Assembly (NCBI RefSeq): GCF_032854445.1
Contig: NC_088307.1
Coordinates: forward strand, 21,714,017 to 21,778,016
Direction: 5' to 3'
DNA from: Liolophura sinensis
Lineage: Eukaryota > Mollusca > Polyplacophora > Chitonida > Chitonidae
Length of the DNA stretch: 64,000 nucleotides
The translations under genes were made by a program, and so were the position numbers. A model generated the notes under the pieces. The model worked only from the letters and a program-made list of their open reading frames with translations, had not been told where the DNA came from and did not search any database. Of this stretch, positions 46,397 to 57,599 are shown one piece after another (the stretch's first letter is position 1; each line of letters begins with the position of its first letter).

Positions 46397-46745
46397 GTTA
46401 TCTGATTGTATTAGTGACATACAGGAGGATACATGATGCGAATGTCGTCGTTATCTGATTGTATTAGTGACATGCAGGGGGATACATGATGCGAATGTCG
46501 TCGTTATCTGATTGTGTTAGTGACATGCAGAGGATACATTATGCGATTGTCGTTGTTATATGATTGTATTAGTGACATACAGGGGGATACATGATGCGAA
46601 TGTTGTCGTTATCTGATTGTATTAGTGACATGCAGGGGAATACATGATGCGAATGTTGTCGTTATCTGATTGTATTAGTGATATGCAGGGGATACATGAT
46701 GCGAGTGTCGTCGTTATCTGATTGTATTAGTGACATACAGGGAGA
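46397..46745 (+). repeat. 53-bp minisatellite, about 6.6 copies
   Basis: Units start GTTATCTGATTGTATTAGTG and contain GATACATGATGCGAATG. They begin at 46397, 46450, 46503, 46555, 46608, 46661 and 46713, a period of 52-53 bp. Copies are highly similar, so the array is recent. Confidence 0.95.
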
Positions 46746-47430
46746 GAAACATCACGAAGAAAGGAAGACTCTGTTCTTTTTATTTGCGAAAAGAAAGATG
46801 CAAGTACACGGCAATAAAAATGCAACCGTTCCAACATTAAATTGATAATGCCATTGTCTCCATTCACTGTCTGGTTCAAATTTAAAAATCTGGGCAAAAT
46901 ATAAATTTCTCCCGAGCTTTCTTGTTCTTGTCTTTTTATTCATATTTGGAAGGGAAATGACTGAACTAAAAATGCAAAGAGCATGTACTTGCAGTTGAAT
47001 GAACGTTGATTGGATGAAAAGAGCCTACACACTGATAGTAGACTTGGAACAATAACAAAAACAAATAAGTTCTTCAAATGGCATAATTAATATATCCAGG
47101 ACATGTATCTTTTTCATTAGTATAATTTTATTTTACGAAGGGTATCTTTGTTGTATTTCTACAATAATGTATATTAAACTTATGTCATATATTTTGTTTG
47201 TGTTATTGCAAACCCCTTGCTAAAATACAAATAAACGCTTGTTTTGATATAAAAAATAAGTCATATCTGTGTTTCCTTTCCTTGAGTACCAAACAGTTTC
47301 AGTTTTTCTTATCCGCTGTATTTTTGCGACCAGAATTTTGTTCGTCCTCGGTTTTTTTTTTCGTTCATATTTTGGCGTCCAATTTTCGGAAACACCGTAG
47401 CCAGTCACGGAATTGTACCGTATTGCTGTA

Positions 47431-47663
47431 CAAGGTGTCCCAGAAGTCGTGCACCATCCTGATTTTCATTTTTTTTCTCTTTTTCAGATTTAATACTGAT
47501 TTTAAATTTTTTCTCTCTTTGAGAGTTAATTATGGCTAATAAACTAACAGTACAAGAAAGAGTTGAATTGGTTTTTATGTTTGAAGAGATGGGGCAACAC
47601 ACCGCTCTGTAGCTCAAGCATTGAACCTCAACCTGGATGGTGCGCGACTTCTGGGACACTCTG
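47431..47663 (+). mobile_element. Mariner-type deletion derivative, 233 bp
   Basis: Terminal inverted repeats of about 30 bp (CAAGGTGTCCCAGAAGTCGT at the left, reversed as GCGACTTCTGGGACACTCTG at the right; 30 of 33 positions match when flanking bases are counted). TA lies on each side (47429-47430 and 47664-47665), as expected of Tc1/mariner elements. Inside, an ATG at 47532 opens MANKLTVQERVELVFMFEEM, resembling the N-terminal DNA-binding region of mariner-type transposases, then a stop at 47610-47612. The catalytic part is absent, so the copy is non-autonomous. Confidence 0.85.
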
Positions 47664-47669
47664 TACAAT

Positions 47670-48720
47670 AACCGTGAAATAACCGCCAAGGAAAGCTTGT
47701 CGGCTATAAAAAAAAAAGATTATCGTGCAAGTCACACAGCATTTTAACTTCAACTGCTGGAAATTCAACTCACTACCTTGCGTTTTCCATTCAAAACCGG
47801 AAATAGAGAAGAAACGAAAAAAAAACCCGACCGGAGATTGACCTTCACACAGGCGAACACTCGCGTGTCGCTTGAAACAGACTGAGGTGTTGATGAATTG
47901 ATTTCACAGGTTGTTATCTTAATAGGTTATAGCTTATTGATCACATGTTATCGATTATGCAATCATCATAGGACCCGGGAAGCTGTGGCGTAGACATCAG
48001 TCAAGGCGTGCTACATGTGAAAACTGGCGTTCCGACACCGTTTCATCCTGGAACAGTCTACGACTCTCAGAAGGTGTGATAACGTGTTAGGAGCTGAAGG
48101 AAGAGATTTTATCCAAGGGGCACAACCGTATTTCTCACAAAAAAACAGGGTAAACATTAGCCACCGGGCGTAAAAAATGATTACCCTTTGTAACAGAGGC
48201 AAGCATAATGAGTTGTGAACGACGCCCGCCGTGTGGAGAACGTTGCAGAAGTGTCGTATTTGGACGAACTGTTGTGATCGGCGAGGTGAAAATACCGATG
48301 TGTCTGCCTGTGGCCATTGCTTTTCGATTCTGTAATTGGATACGAACGAAGGGCGAAAGTCACGTTCACGTTTTCCCATGCCAAATACTGCACTAGTTTA
48401 GACTAATCGGTAAAAAAGAAACTCAACTTCTTCTATCGCAATCAATTTGGGAGTCAAAAGTATTGACGAGACGAATCTTAAACGGTTCGGTATTGTAGAA
48501 AACTTCTTGCTCTGGTAGTGACCCAAGGGAAGATGCCTCGTATTTGTTCTTCCATTATTCACATTATCATATAATCAGGTCTAATCATCTGAACAACCCT
48601 TTGAGCGTAACAAATCAAAAACTCTTAAAAGGCGATGGATCAGACTGTGTACGCGATAATTCTCAAATGTGAAATTTGTGATGAAATATACCAAAGCCAG
48701 CAATAGTTTTTTTCGAAATA
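47670..48720. other. No supported gene
   Basis: Unique sequence. The 122-codon minus frame at 48011-48379 overlaps other short frames in all phases and has no recognised domain. Confidence 0.45.
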
Positions 48721-48722
48721 TT

Positions 48723-48842
48723 ATATTTATTTATTTATTTGATTGGTGTTTCACGCCGTACTCAAGAATATTTCACTTATACGACGGCGGCCAGCATTAT
48801 GATAGGAGGAAACCGGGCAGAGCCCGGGGGAAACCCACGACC
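48723..48842 (-). mobile_element. AATA-tail SINE, 5'-truncated
   Basis: Minus-strand tail (TTATTTGATTGGTGTTTCAC) and core to CCCGGGGGAAACCCACGACC. The head is missing. Confidence 0.88.
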
Positions 48843-48984
48843 TTTCTCAACCTTGCTTTATTCATTTTCCATGTGTTGTATTAATCCCTCTCGATTGCAT
48901 GTTATTTGTGTTATTTCATTTACACATCAGTACCTAAACTGTTAAATTATATTTCTTTAGAGAAAGGACTAATAAGTTGTTCGA

Positions 48985-49364
48985 ACTTGTTCCCATTCCT
49001 GTAGTATAGTGTGCAATAAAATACGTTCAATTCAATTCAATTCAATTCGAGGGTGGATCTATTATAGCAAAAGCCTTGTTTAACACTATTCCATTCGCAC
49101 TACAGAATTAAATGACACTGAGTAAGGCGTCATACCCATGAGCCTCTCACCAATGCGGTCGCTGTGAGTTCAAGTCCAGCTCATGTTGGATTCCTCTCCA
49201 GCCGTACGTAGGAAGGTTTGTCAGCAACCTGCGGATGGTCATGAGTTTCTCAGGGGCTTTGTCCGGTTTTCCTCCCACCATAACACTGGCCGCTGTCGTA
49301 TAAGTGAAATATTCTTGAGTACGGTGTAAAACACCAATCAAATAAATGAATAAATAAATAAAAG
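48985..49364 (+). mobile_element. Composite repeat: LINE-like tail plus SINE, copy 2
   Basis: Same order as 33130-33478: GTAGTATAGTGTGCAATAAA, ATACGTTCAATTCAATTC repeats, GGTGGATCTATTATAGCAAA, CCATTCGCACTACAGAA, GTAAGGCGTCATACCCATGA, then an AATA-tail SINE body. This copy keeps the SINE segment lost in copy 1. The shared junctions mean that both come from one composite source. Confidence 0.85.
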
Positions 49365-49369
49365 AAATG

Positions 49370-51265
49370 AATTAAGGCTTCACAGGATTTTGAAGACATT
49401 GTGATCGTTCTGAAATGCTACCAATCGCACGAAACAGAAAATGTCGTATTTTCCATCTAGGTTTATACACAACTTTGCTCTGAGCTGCACACCAGTGATT
49501 ACGTTGCAGTGTTTGTAGTCCTCCAAATCTGTAAAACACAGCTGTATTGATCTTGGAATAATGAATTCCATTTAAAGCTTCAACCCTCTGTTTCCATAGA
49601 ATCTCATGCTAATTCCTTTGCCTTCGGCTTTTGCTTTTCCGCTTGGCGAGTTTTGATACGATCTTGACATTTCGCCCCATGTTTCCCAAACCTAATCACG
49701 TGCTACTATTACATTACATAAGATAGAAGGAGACCAACCCTTGCTCCTGTGTTGATTCATTGGTAATACATGTAAATAAAACACGTCTGACATCAATTAC
49801 GCTTTTTCTCCAAAGCTCTATTATCTTTCCTGCCTAGATTATAAGTCAATCAAGGGCATTATATGGTTAGAACCGTCTCCAATTGATAGAGGACTTGGAT
49901 ATAGATTTGTGCATACCTTACTTGTCATCCCGGTGAGTATATCGGTGAGTTGGGCGTTGAGTGCGGAACATAGCTATACAAAATAACAGCTGCGTGACCA
50001 ACTGTGCATTATTACTCAATTTACACACCCCGCGTGCACCGGTCACTATAAAATGCGGATTTATCTGGAGAGCGGAAATACGCACGCCGATCAATTCTCG
50101 GACGACAGTGGCACCGTGGCAGCTGCAAGCCATTTAACTGATCCGGTTCACTTCATAACAAGGTTCGGAATGTAGCCACAAATGTAATTACTCCGTGTGG
50201 AAATGGCAATAATCGGACGTCAACCTCATCTCGTGGCGTCCACAAATACTAATGTCCTGTACAGAGCGGAAACTCCTGGCAGCTGAATGCTGGTGTAAAC
50301 TTGACATCCTGAAATCGTTCAGACATGAAATGTGATGAGGAGCTAACGAGCATAACAGACGAGCAACCTTACAACATTGGGCTGACTGCACGAGGACTCT
50401 GTGAACGAGAAGATGAAAGATCCTGTCTTCACCAACGTTGTATGAAAATACAGATTTCACTTTGTCTCAATACCAGTAACTCAGTAACATGATTTAACAC
50501 TGATGCGGTATATCTCATTACATGAGTGTGAATGTATACAACCTCTCTTTGCAAATTATGTAAAAAAAAATGTCTTTCCACATGTTTTTAGTCAGGAGAA
50601 ACATGGCGAAAAGAAGTGAATATTAATTAAGGTATGTACCTAGACGAGAAGATGTTCTCATGCTTCTAATACTTTTAGGTGCATACACATAAGGCTATAT
50701 ACAAGGATGTGTAGAATGATGCGCTATGCGTCAAAAATTTCTTTTTTCAGAGCATTGAAACAAAAAAGAATAATGTTTGGTCCTATGATTTATATATGGC
50801 TAAAAGCCGCTGTTCATCTTTTTTTCACTTAATGTGTATCATGATTTCGCCAAGCACGCAATTTGCTAGCATATTTTGCTGTACCGTTATAATCCCTCTT
50901 TGACTGGTATTCAGAAGTGCCCGAAGCAACCTCAGTTAGGTGTACACACTGTCAATGATAACGAGTTAGTTAACTACAAGTTCGTGCAAATTTTGTCAAT
51001 AAATGCGTTTGGTAACGATGTAATAATTTGTTATTTGCCAGAGAAATGCCATAGAGAGATACATTATTCCCAAGGCGCGTGTGTTTACGAGATTATTCAA
51101 AGTCTTTTCACATTGCCGTTGAAAGAAATACATTTCTGGGGTGGATAGTGCATCAAGGCCTCTTTCAGACCAATAAAACACAAAAAAGGATATTCCATCG
51201 TATGATTTAGTTATGGGGCAGGGTGGGGCAAATCAGTGTATTTTGTAGTGCATGGGCGAGTGTAT
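49370..51265. other. No supported gene
   Basis: About 50115-50190 resembles 6460-6560. Short frames only, none with a recognised domain. Confidence 0.45.
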
Positions 51266-51272
51266 GTACAAT

Positions 51273-51521
51273 ATTTGATTTGACTGGTGTTTTACGCTAT
51301 ACTCAAGAATATGTCACTTATACGACGGCGGCCAGCATTACGGTGGGGGGAAACTAGGCAGAGGCCAGTGAAAACTCACGACAATCCGCAGGTTGCTGGA
51401 AGACCTTCCCACGTACGGCCGGAGCTTCAGTTGAACTCACAACGCTATCGACCTCATCGGTGAGAGGCTCCTAGGTCCTTGCGCCGCGCTGGCGTGCTAA
51501 CTATCTCGGCCATGGAGGCTC
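51273..51521 (-). mobile_element. AATA-family SINE, nearly full length
   Basis: Minus-strand tail TTTGACTGGTGTTTTACGC, core with AGGCAGAGGCCAGTGAAAAC, and head GGAGCCTCCATGGCCGAGAT. A small deletion lies between CGGCCGGAG and CTTGAACTC-like sequence. Confidence 0.85.
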
Positions 51522-51954
51522 CTATATATACAATAATTTTTTTTATACATAATTTTTATTAATTTTATAGGATTTTCAGGGTAAGTCAGGTAATTAATTT
51601 AATGTTTTATGGATAATTTTCATTGCTGTATAGAGCCGTCGATGTCAAAATGCATCGCGGTGATTTTCTCCACACTGCAGTAAAGCGACGACGTCACCTC
51701 CCATAGGGACGTCACCACGATGTCGCAACGTCGTAAAACTCGAAACCTGGTGTTGAAAGGCTCTGTTAGAAATTTATCAAGGGAATTCCAGTAAGTGATT
51801 GTCGTGCCAAAAATATCTTTAGATGTATCAGGAAAGCCTATACCTACCTCTAGCGGAGTGGTGTGTTAATATAAATCATTAATGAATGTATTGGTGGCTT
51901 ATGTTGTTCTAATAAGAGTTTTATCTTACATTTCACCTCATTGGAACTTAAGAC

Positions 51955-52230
51955 CGCGGCAGAGTCGGTGACAGCTGAGTTGGTACGCATATAGGACGTA
52001 CACCACAGAGAGAAAAAACAGAGAAATGACGAGAGTGTAATAGCTGGTAAATGGTCACATGGAACCGACAAAATACGGCCTCTTGTCAGTTTACCTCAGT
52101 TAAATTTACCTCAGTTAAAATTTTCATTTAAATGCAAAATTAGTTGCAAATTACACGTCCCCACCCCCACCCCTAACACCACAGCTTAAGCAGAAGTAGG
52201 TAAAAAAAGAATGCAGTGATATTAATAGCA
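51955..52230 (-). repeat. Dispersed repeat B, minus
   Basis: Contains TACACCACAGAGAGAAAAAA, GAGTGTAATAGCTGGTAAAT, CGGCCTCTTGTCAGTTTACC, a duplicated CTCAGTTAAA and CACAGCTTAAGCAGAAGTA, all reversed B blocks in the correct order. Confidence 0.7.
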
Positions 52231-52401
52231 TGCTATTAGCCTTGACCCTGGGGAGAATCCCTTGGATGCTTGAGGATCACTGGTGAGTTGTATGACGAAG
52301 GTGAGTGGGCTTCGCTCTAAACGAATTCATAAGTCGTATAAGTGTTCAGTATGGCGAAAAACATCAATTATCTAAATAAATCAACGAACCGTTCTGAATA
52401 T

Positions 52402-53425
52402 TTATCACTATACGCCGACCAGTGTATCACTATATGCCGACCAGTTTATCATTACATGCCAACCAGTGTATCACTATTTGCCGACCAGTGTGTCACTATA
52501 CGTCGACCGGTGTCTCTTTATATGCCCATAAGCCTATCGCTATATGTCCACCGGTGTGTCATTATATGCCAACCAGTGCATCACTATACGCCGAACAGTG
52601 TGTCACTATATGCCGAACAGTGCATCACTATATGCCGAACAGTGTGTCACTATATGCCGACCAGCGTGTCAATGTGTGCCGACCAGTGTATCATTATATG
52701 CCAACCAGTGTGTCACTATATGCCGACCAGTGTGTCACTATATGCCGACCAGGGCATCACTATATGCCGAACAGTGTGTCACTATATGTCGAGCAGCGTG
52801 TCAATGTGTGCCGACCAGTGTATCATTATATGCCGACCAGTGGATCACTGTATGCCCACCAGTGTATCACTATATGCCGAAAGTATGACACTATACGTCG
52901 ACCGGTATATCACCATGTGCCGACCAGTGTGTCACTATATGAAGACCAGTGTACCACTACATGCCTATCAGAGTGTAACTACATGCGAACCAGTGTATCA
53001 CTGTATGCCGACCAGCGCATCACTATGTGCCGGCCAGTGTGTCACTATACGTCGACAGGTGTATAACTATATGTCGACCAGTGTATCATTATATGCCGAT
53101 CAGTGTGTCACTATAAGTCGACAAGTGTGTCATTATATGCCTACCCGTGTGTCACTATGTGTAGACCAGTGTGTCATTATATGCCTACCAGTGTGTCGCC
53201 ATATGCCGACCAGTGTGTCGTTATATGCCTACCAGTGTGTCACTATATGCCGACCAGTGTGTCACCATGTGTCGACCGGAGTGACAGTATATGCCGACCA
53301 ATGTGTCACTATATTCCGAACGGCGTGCCATGATATGCCGATTATATGCCGACCAGTGTGTCGTTATATGCCGACCAGTGTTTCACTATTTACCGACCAG
53401 TGTGTCACTATGTGCATTATCACTA
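52402..53425 (+). repeat. 22-bp minisatellite, about 46 copies, open in all three plus frames
   Basis: The unit is close to TATATGCCGACCAGTGTGTC plus AC. Many units are exact and others carry one or two changes. No frame of the unit contains a stop and 22 is not a multiple of 3, so all three plus frames stay open and encode the same 22-residue period. This explains the 375-codon frame at 52342-53469 and the 214- and 114-codon frames. There is no signal peptide, domain or splice support outside the array. Confidence 0.95.
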
Positions 53426-53639
53426 TCTGCAGGTGTCAGTTTTATATTTGTGCTGATAATCTCGCGTAAGATTGAAGTTTTGTCCGCTAAGGCCAGTTTT
53501 GCAAGTATGACGTAACTTATGTCAGCCGTGACTGTCAGGTAATCCACCTTGTGTATCACTATATGTCATTCAGCGCACTTTATCATTTCTGGATTTTTCT
53601 TAATGCCTTAAGAGGGGATTTAACCCCTGACCTGGTATG

Positions 53640-54250
53640 AACGTTCTGACCACAAAGCGTAACCCTCCCATGCCTCGGAAATGCCTTGTGTGATAACGAC
53701 AAGAGCGTGCAGTCATCGGAGGTCTACAGGGCTTAGACTGTTCACCTCACACAGCATCGATATGTTAATCATTCTTCAGACTACAGGCGGGACTGACACG
53801 AGCCGAAACCACGGAGAATCATCGATCAGAAAGGATTTATGCGCTTGTCGGAACTGTCTTCATATCTCGGCATCTCTCGTAAATCGTCGTCGTTTGTAAC
53901 GGAGATTGATCGCCAAACGATTGAAACTGACGGCGAAATCATCGAACAACTTAACGCGAGATCACGCGAGGTCACGAGACTCGAACTTGTATTAATTATC
54001 TTTATTGCATGGGTCAGAAGAAGTCAAGATAAACACTTCTCAAATATTCGTTTCTCTCTCTCGGGCACCCGTCGAAATAGCGGAAATAATTTCACGCGGT
54101 CCCGATCTCGCCTAGGTGAGGACGTCTTTGTCAGATTTGCCTGATCAACCCACTACTTCTTGAGGTCGACTGAAATTCATCTCCATCAGCGAAGACGAAA
54201 TGGATCAACTAAGGAATATAGCGTGCACAGGTCGGACTTCTCGGTAGTTC
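53640..54250. other. CpG-dense non-repeat segment
   Basis: By hand count about 29 CpG occur in 53821-54120 (300 bp), the densest cluster I noticed. A 101-codon plus frame (53839-54144) overlaps it and has no recognised domain. It may be an unmethylated regulatory or promoter segment, or part of an exon of a neighbouring gene. It is not assigned. Confidence 0.35.
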
Positions 54251-54556
54251 TTCATTCTAATCTTGGTTATGATCCTGTTCACTTCAAAACAATTTTCTTA
54301 ATGCTGTCTTGAAGATTTTTTCTGTACCCTCTTACAAAATAAGATTACTCCAAATGACAAAATATTTTATTTTCCTAATAGAGCACAAGCATGGCACTTG
54401 AATGCACTTTCCTTACATTTATGGCTAAGTGGCGTCCATTTTTTTATATGGGGTGATATTTTTTTGTAATAAAGCTTATCAAACTCCGTTTGCCATTTTC
54501 AATCGGAGAAAACACGGAAGCAGAATGTAAAGTAATATGTTAAGTAAGAAAAAAGC

Positions 54557-54868
54557 GGCAGATCCAGGATCAATCCTGTCACACTTAAGACTTTAAAAGA
54601 GGACGTTATAACTTCCTCGCTTGGCGTTCAGCATGAAGGGGATAGTGCAATGACTGGTTGACCCGTATCAGTATAATGGCTCGGGCAGGGCGGCTAACTT
54701 GCCTTCGTTAAGTCGTCTCAGTGAAGCAGCACTAGATAAAAGAGCGGTGGAAATGCGTCCTGCAGCAAGGAGACACATCACATACACCCTAAAGACTCCT
54801 TCGTTGTCATATGACTGAAAAATTGTTGAGTACGACGTTAAACCCCAAGCACTCACTCTCTTACTCGC
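54557..54868 (+). mobile_element. CACTC-tail SINE
   Basis: B-box-region GATCCAGGATCAATCC, body GAGGACGTTATAACTTCCTC, TGGCTCGGGCAGGGCGGC, AGAGCGGTGGAAATGCGTCC and TCATATGACTGAAAAATTGT, tail GACGTTAAACCCCAAGCACT. The A-box half of the head is missing. Confidence 0.88.
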
Positions 54869-54879
54869 TTGCCGTACCG

Positions 54880-55735
54880 TAGTACGTCCAGCATGAATGT
54901 ACAACTCTTAAAGGGAATGTTGGGTAGGATAAAATTTTCGCACCCCATTGCTGAAAAAAAAAGTAATTGGATTACTGTTGAAAGATGGTTTACCAATGCT
55001 GACTTTGACATATTACATTTCGGGCGATTCAGGGAATCGGTGGATATCTAAAATAAGGTAGGGTTCGAGGCGTTTTTGTTTTGAGTGAAATTGTCTACGT
55101 GAAAGTCAATATGACCGAAGCTGGGCGTTACGGTGGGAATGTCCATCTTATCTTTGGAGTTGCAGTAATGACGCTAAGCCTAAACAAGCCCGTCATACGT
55201 GCGTCGCACACGCTCCAAAGATTAAGCTTTAGTCGTGACAGCGTTGTAAAGTGAGCACAGAGGGCTACACTTGCGCTGCAATGAGTAAGGTGATAACTAG
55301 ACTGGGCGATAAATATGTTAGAACAATCTGTGGGAAATGCATATGAGAGTTACCTCCCTTGAACTAGAAAACTGCAAGTGGCGAGTTCTTCGCCAGGCAA
55401 AAAAAGATAGACAGAGAAGTTCCATTTTCAAACAAAATGAAACAATCAACAAACAATGATCTTCAACCATTTAATGCACGTTTTAGTCTTTAATTTAATA
55501 ATACATTTTAAAACAAATCAAATTAAACTTAACCCAGTTTCAATACACTTTCCAACTTTAATATAAGGTAATATTATAATCATTTTTTCCTTCTGGTTTT
55601 CACAATATGTTTCGTATCTACCAGTCAGGAAAGGAATGGACAGGCCGGGGGATATTCACCTAGGTTTATCAAAATGACTTTCCGCTGAAGTAAACCAACT
55701 TTAAACGACACAGTTTTCATGTAAAAGAAAATAAA
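54880..55735. other. No feature seen
   Basis: AT-rich sequence with short frames only and no recognised repeat. Confidence 0.45.
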
Positions 55736-55744
55736 TTGCAGCTC

Positions 55745-56070
55745 CCCGGGGCTCAGACGGCCAGAGCTTTGGCTAATTTTGACTGTCAGGCTTTCGCCAA
55801 TAAGGTTGCGAGTTCGAATCCACCTCTCGCAGTTCGTGAAAACAGGCCATCGATTACGCCGTTTGCGGAGTGTAATTAGCTTTGAAGACAAGTTATCTTC
55901 ATTGTACATATATGTTTGATACAAGTGGGAAAGTTCGCGCGTAACTTCCCAAAGGTCAGTGCTTTACCCCGGACACTCTCTTTTACTCAAATCGTAATAC
56001 TGAGCACCACGGTATAATTATTAATTTATTCATTTGATTGATGTTTACGCTGTATTAAAGAATATTACCA
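55745..56070 (+). mobile_element. Third-type tRNA-headed SINE
   Basis: The tRNA-like head shows GGGCTCAGACGGCCAGAGCT and a good B box GCGAGTTCGAATCCACC at about 55807-55823. The body includes AAGTGGGAAAGTTCGCG and CCAAAGGTCAGTGCTTTACC. A minus-oriented tail fragment of the AATA family (CATTTGATTGATGTTTACGC) follows at 56030. The right limit is uncertain. Confidence 0.5.
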
Positions 56071-56248
56071 CGGTACATGTGTATAAGTAAAATTTTATTG
56101 ATTATACATGGCGCTAAAGAACAGTTACTAATTTTGATTGAACTCAGACCAGTTCAATCGAATTAGTTTGCATGCATGAATGTTTGGATTTTACCTCATA
56201 CTGAACAATTCATATGGCGACGAAGTGTCATTAGGTGTGTACACATTG

Positions 56249-56551
56249 TTACAACCCAAACGACCTATCTCCTTCTAGTTTCCTTTCCCTTTCCTTCAGT
56301 TCTAACGCCTTCAATTTTATTGCAGTGGAATCATCGCCCTCAGGCCTGTACACATCTAATGCACTTTCATCAAACTCCTGTAATTCTACCAAACATTTAG
56401 CAATACTAAACTGCATATCTTTCTTACGTAAGGATCTTTTGATATTAAGATTCAGGTACTTGCTTAAAGCATACAAATCATTCTTATTTAACACATCAAA
56501 AATGTCCTGATCTGGCGCTTCCATAAACTCGTCGGGCTTAAAATCCGACAT
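56249..56551 (-). pseudogene. LTR-retrotransposon Gag N-terminal fragment
   Basis: A 100-codon frame starting MSDFKPDEFMEAPDQDIFDV, acidic, then a Lys/Arg-rich helix region and KALELKERERKLEGD. This looks like the N-terminal part of Gag in Gypsy/retrovirus-like elements, preceded (minus strand) by a primer-binding site and LTR. The last four residues are encoded by LTR-end sequence: after about 96 codons, gag runs directly into a copy of the LTR 3' terminus (56248-56262 on plus). The rest of gag, all of pol and most of the second LTR are deleted. The family is inferred from position and composition. Confidence 0.65.
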
Positions 56552-56648
56552 GATGAATAAAATCTGCTGGCAAAATTTACTACAAAGTCAAAGACTAGAA
56601 AAATGACACAACTTTCTCAAAATCCTTTCAATTCCAATTCAAATTCAC

Positions 56649-56668
56649 TTCCCGGATGAGCCCCCAAT
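56649..56668 (-). promoter_or_regulatory. Primer-binding site of the LTR element
   Basis: The minus strand reads TTGGGGGCTCATCCGGGAAG two bases after the LTR end. It is close to the tRNA-Pro-type primer-binding sites of many retroelements (TGGGGGCTC core). Its placement between LTR and gag is as expected. Confidence 0.8.
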
Positions 56669-56669
56669 T

Positions 56670-57571
56670 TGTTACGACCCAAACTGCCTGTATTATATAG
56701 AGATGGCTTGTTCGAAATACACGACAGTTTAGCCGCACAAAAAGTAACCAAAACCAGCAGATTTTATTTTACAACAATTTATTAGCTTAACAAGAACAGA
56801 TAATAAGACTTATACAAATACTAAAGTACTTAAGTTTAACAAGAAAGGATAGCAGTATCTATACAAATACTAAGGTACTTACGGTGTCAAGTCCAAACGG
56901 ACGCATATATTCCACAATATATACCACACAGGCATAAATGCTCAGAGGCAAATTCACAAGAGGGAAAATCCACAGTATAACTGAGTGTATGACGAAATAT
57001 ACACAAAATTCCACAGACAGGGTCCGTGTACTAATAAGCACTGTGTATACAAGAGCACAAATTAAACATACAAGTTCAGACTGAACAAGTGCTCGGTGGA
57101 GATAGGATATAACAAAGCCAGAGGCTATACAGACACCAAAATTCAGCACAAAAGGCCTACTAAAGTGATACACAGCAAGAGCATCCAAGCTCTCAATGAT
57201 TCTCCTTTCTCCGTTCTCTTCTCTCTCCGTTCTCTGTTCTCCCCTTTTGACCTGCTTTCATAGGTCTTATATAGCCTGGTGGAATTGTCTAGAATAAGAA
57301 AATTCCTGAACACTTGATGTAAACAAACAGGCACCGAACTGAGCGTATTCTGGAACTTTCTAAGGTAGAGGCAGACAGCAGGCGCCGAACTCAGCGTATG
57401 TAAACAATGGCAAGCTAAATTTAGAAACTGACGGCAGTCACACACATAACAACATATACTGTTTCTTCTTGTGGCAGCGCCAGTCAATGCCGTCAAAGTT
57501 CTGCCTCCACTGAAGTACACTAGGCATGAGGCCCCCCACCCAGGGATATAATACTGACCTCGGGCCAAACA
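56670..57571 (-). mobile_element. LTR of a retrotransposon, about 900 bp
   Basis: On the minus strand it runs from TGTTTGGCCCGAGG to GGGTCGTAACA, with TG...CA ends. It has a TATA box (TATATAAG, plus coordinates 57266-57273) and AATAAA signals at about 56763-56783 near its 3' side, as a functional LTR would. The 3' terminus recurs (GTTTGGGTTGTAACA) at the left edge of the remnant. Two open frames in it (57143-57568 and 56859-57188, minus) lack recognised domains. The outer (57571) boundary is inferred from the terminal TG, and no target duplication was found. Confidence 0.75.
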
Positions 57572-57599
57572 GTCCTGCTTTCTTGCTCTAACACCTCAA

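Noticed and set aside
46397-46745. CRISPR-like array
   Set aside because: Units are contiguous 53-bp repeats without unique spacers, and the context is a eukaryotic intergenic region.
48011-48379. 122-codon minus-strand frame
   Set aside because: It overlaps three other frames of similar openness and contains no recognisable motif or splice structure.
52342-53469. 375-codon plus-strand frame as a Cys-rich repeat protein gene
   Set aside because: It is produced by a stop-free 22-bp minisatellite that is equally open in the other two frames, with no domain or splice support.
57143-57568. 141-codon minus frame as an envelope-like or accessory gene
   Set aside because: It lies within the LTR, overlaps the TATA box and has no recognised domain.
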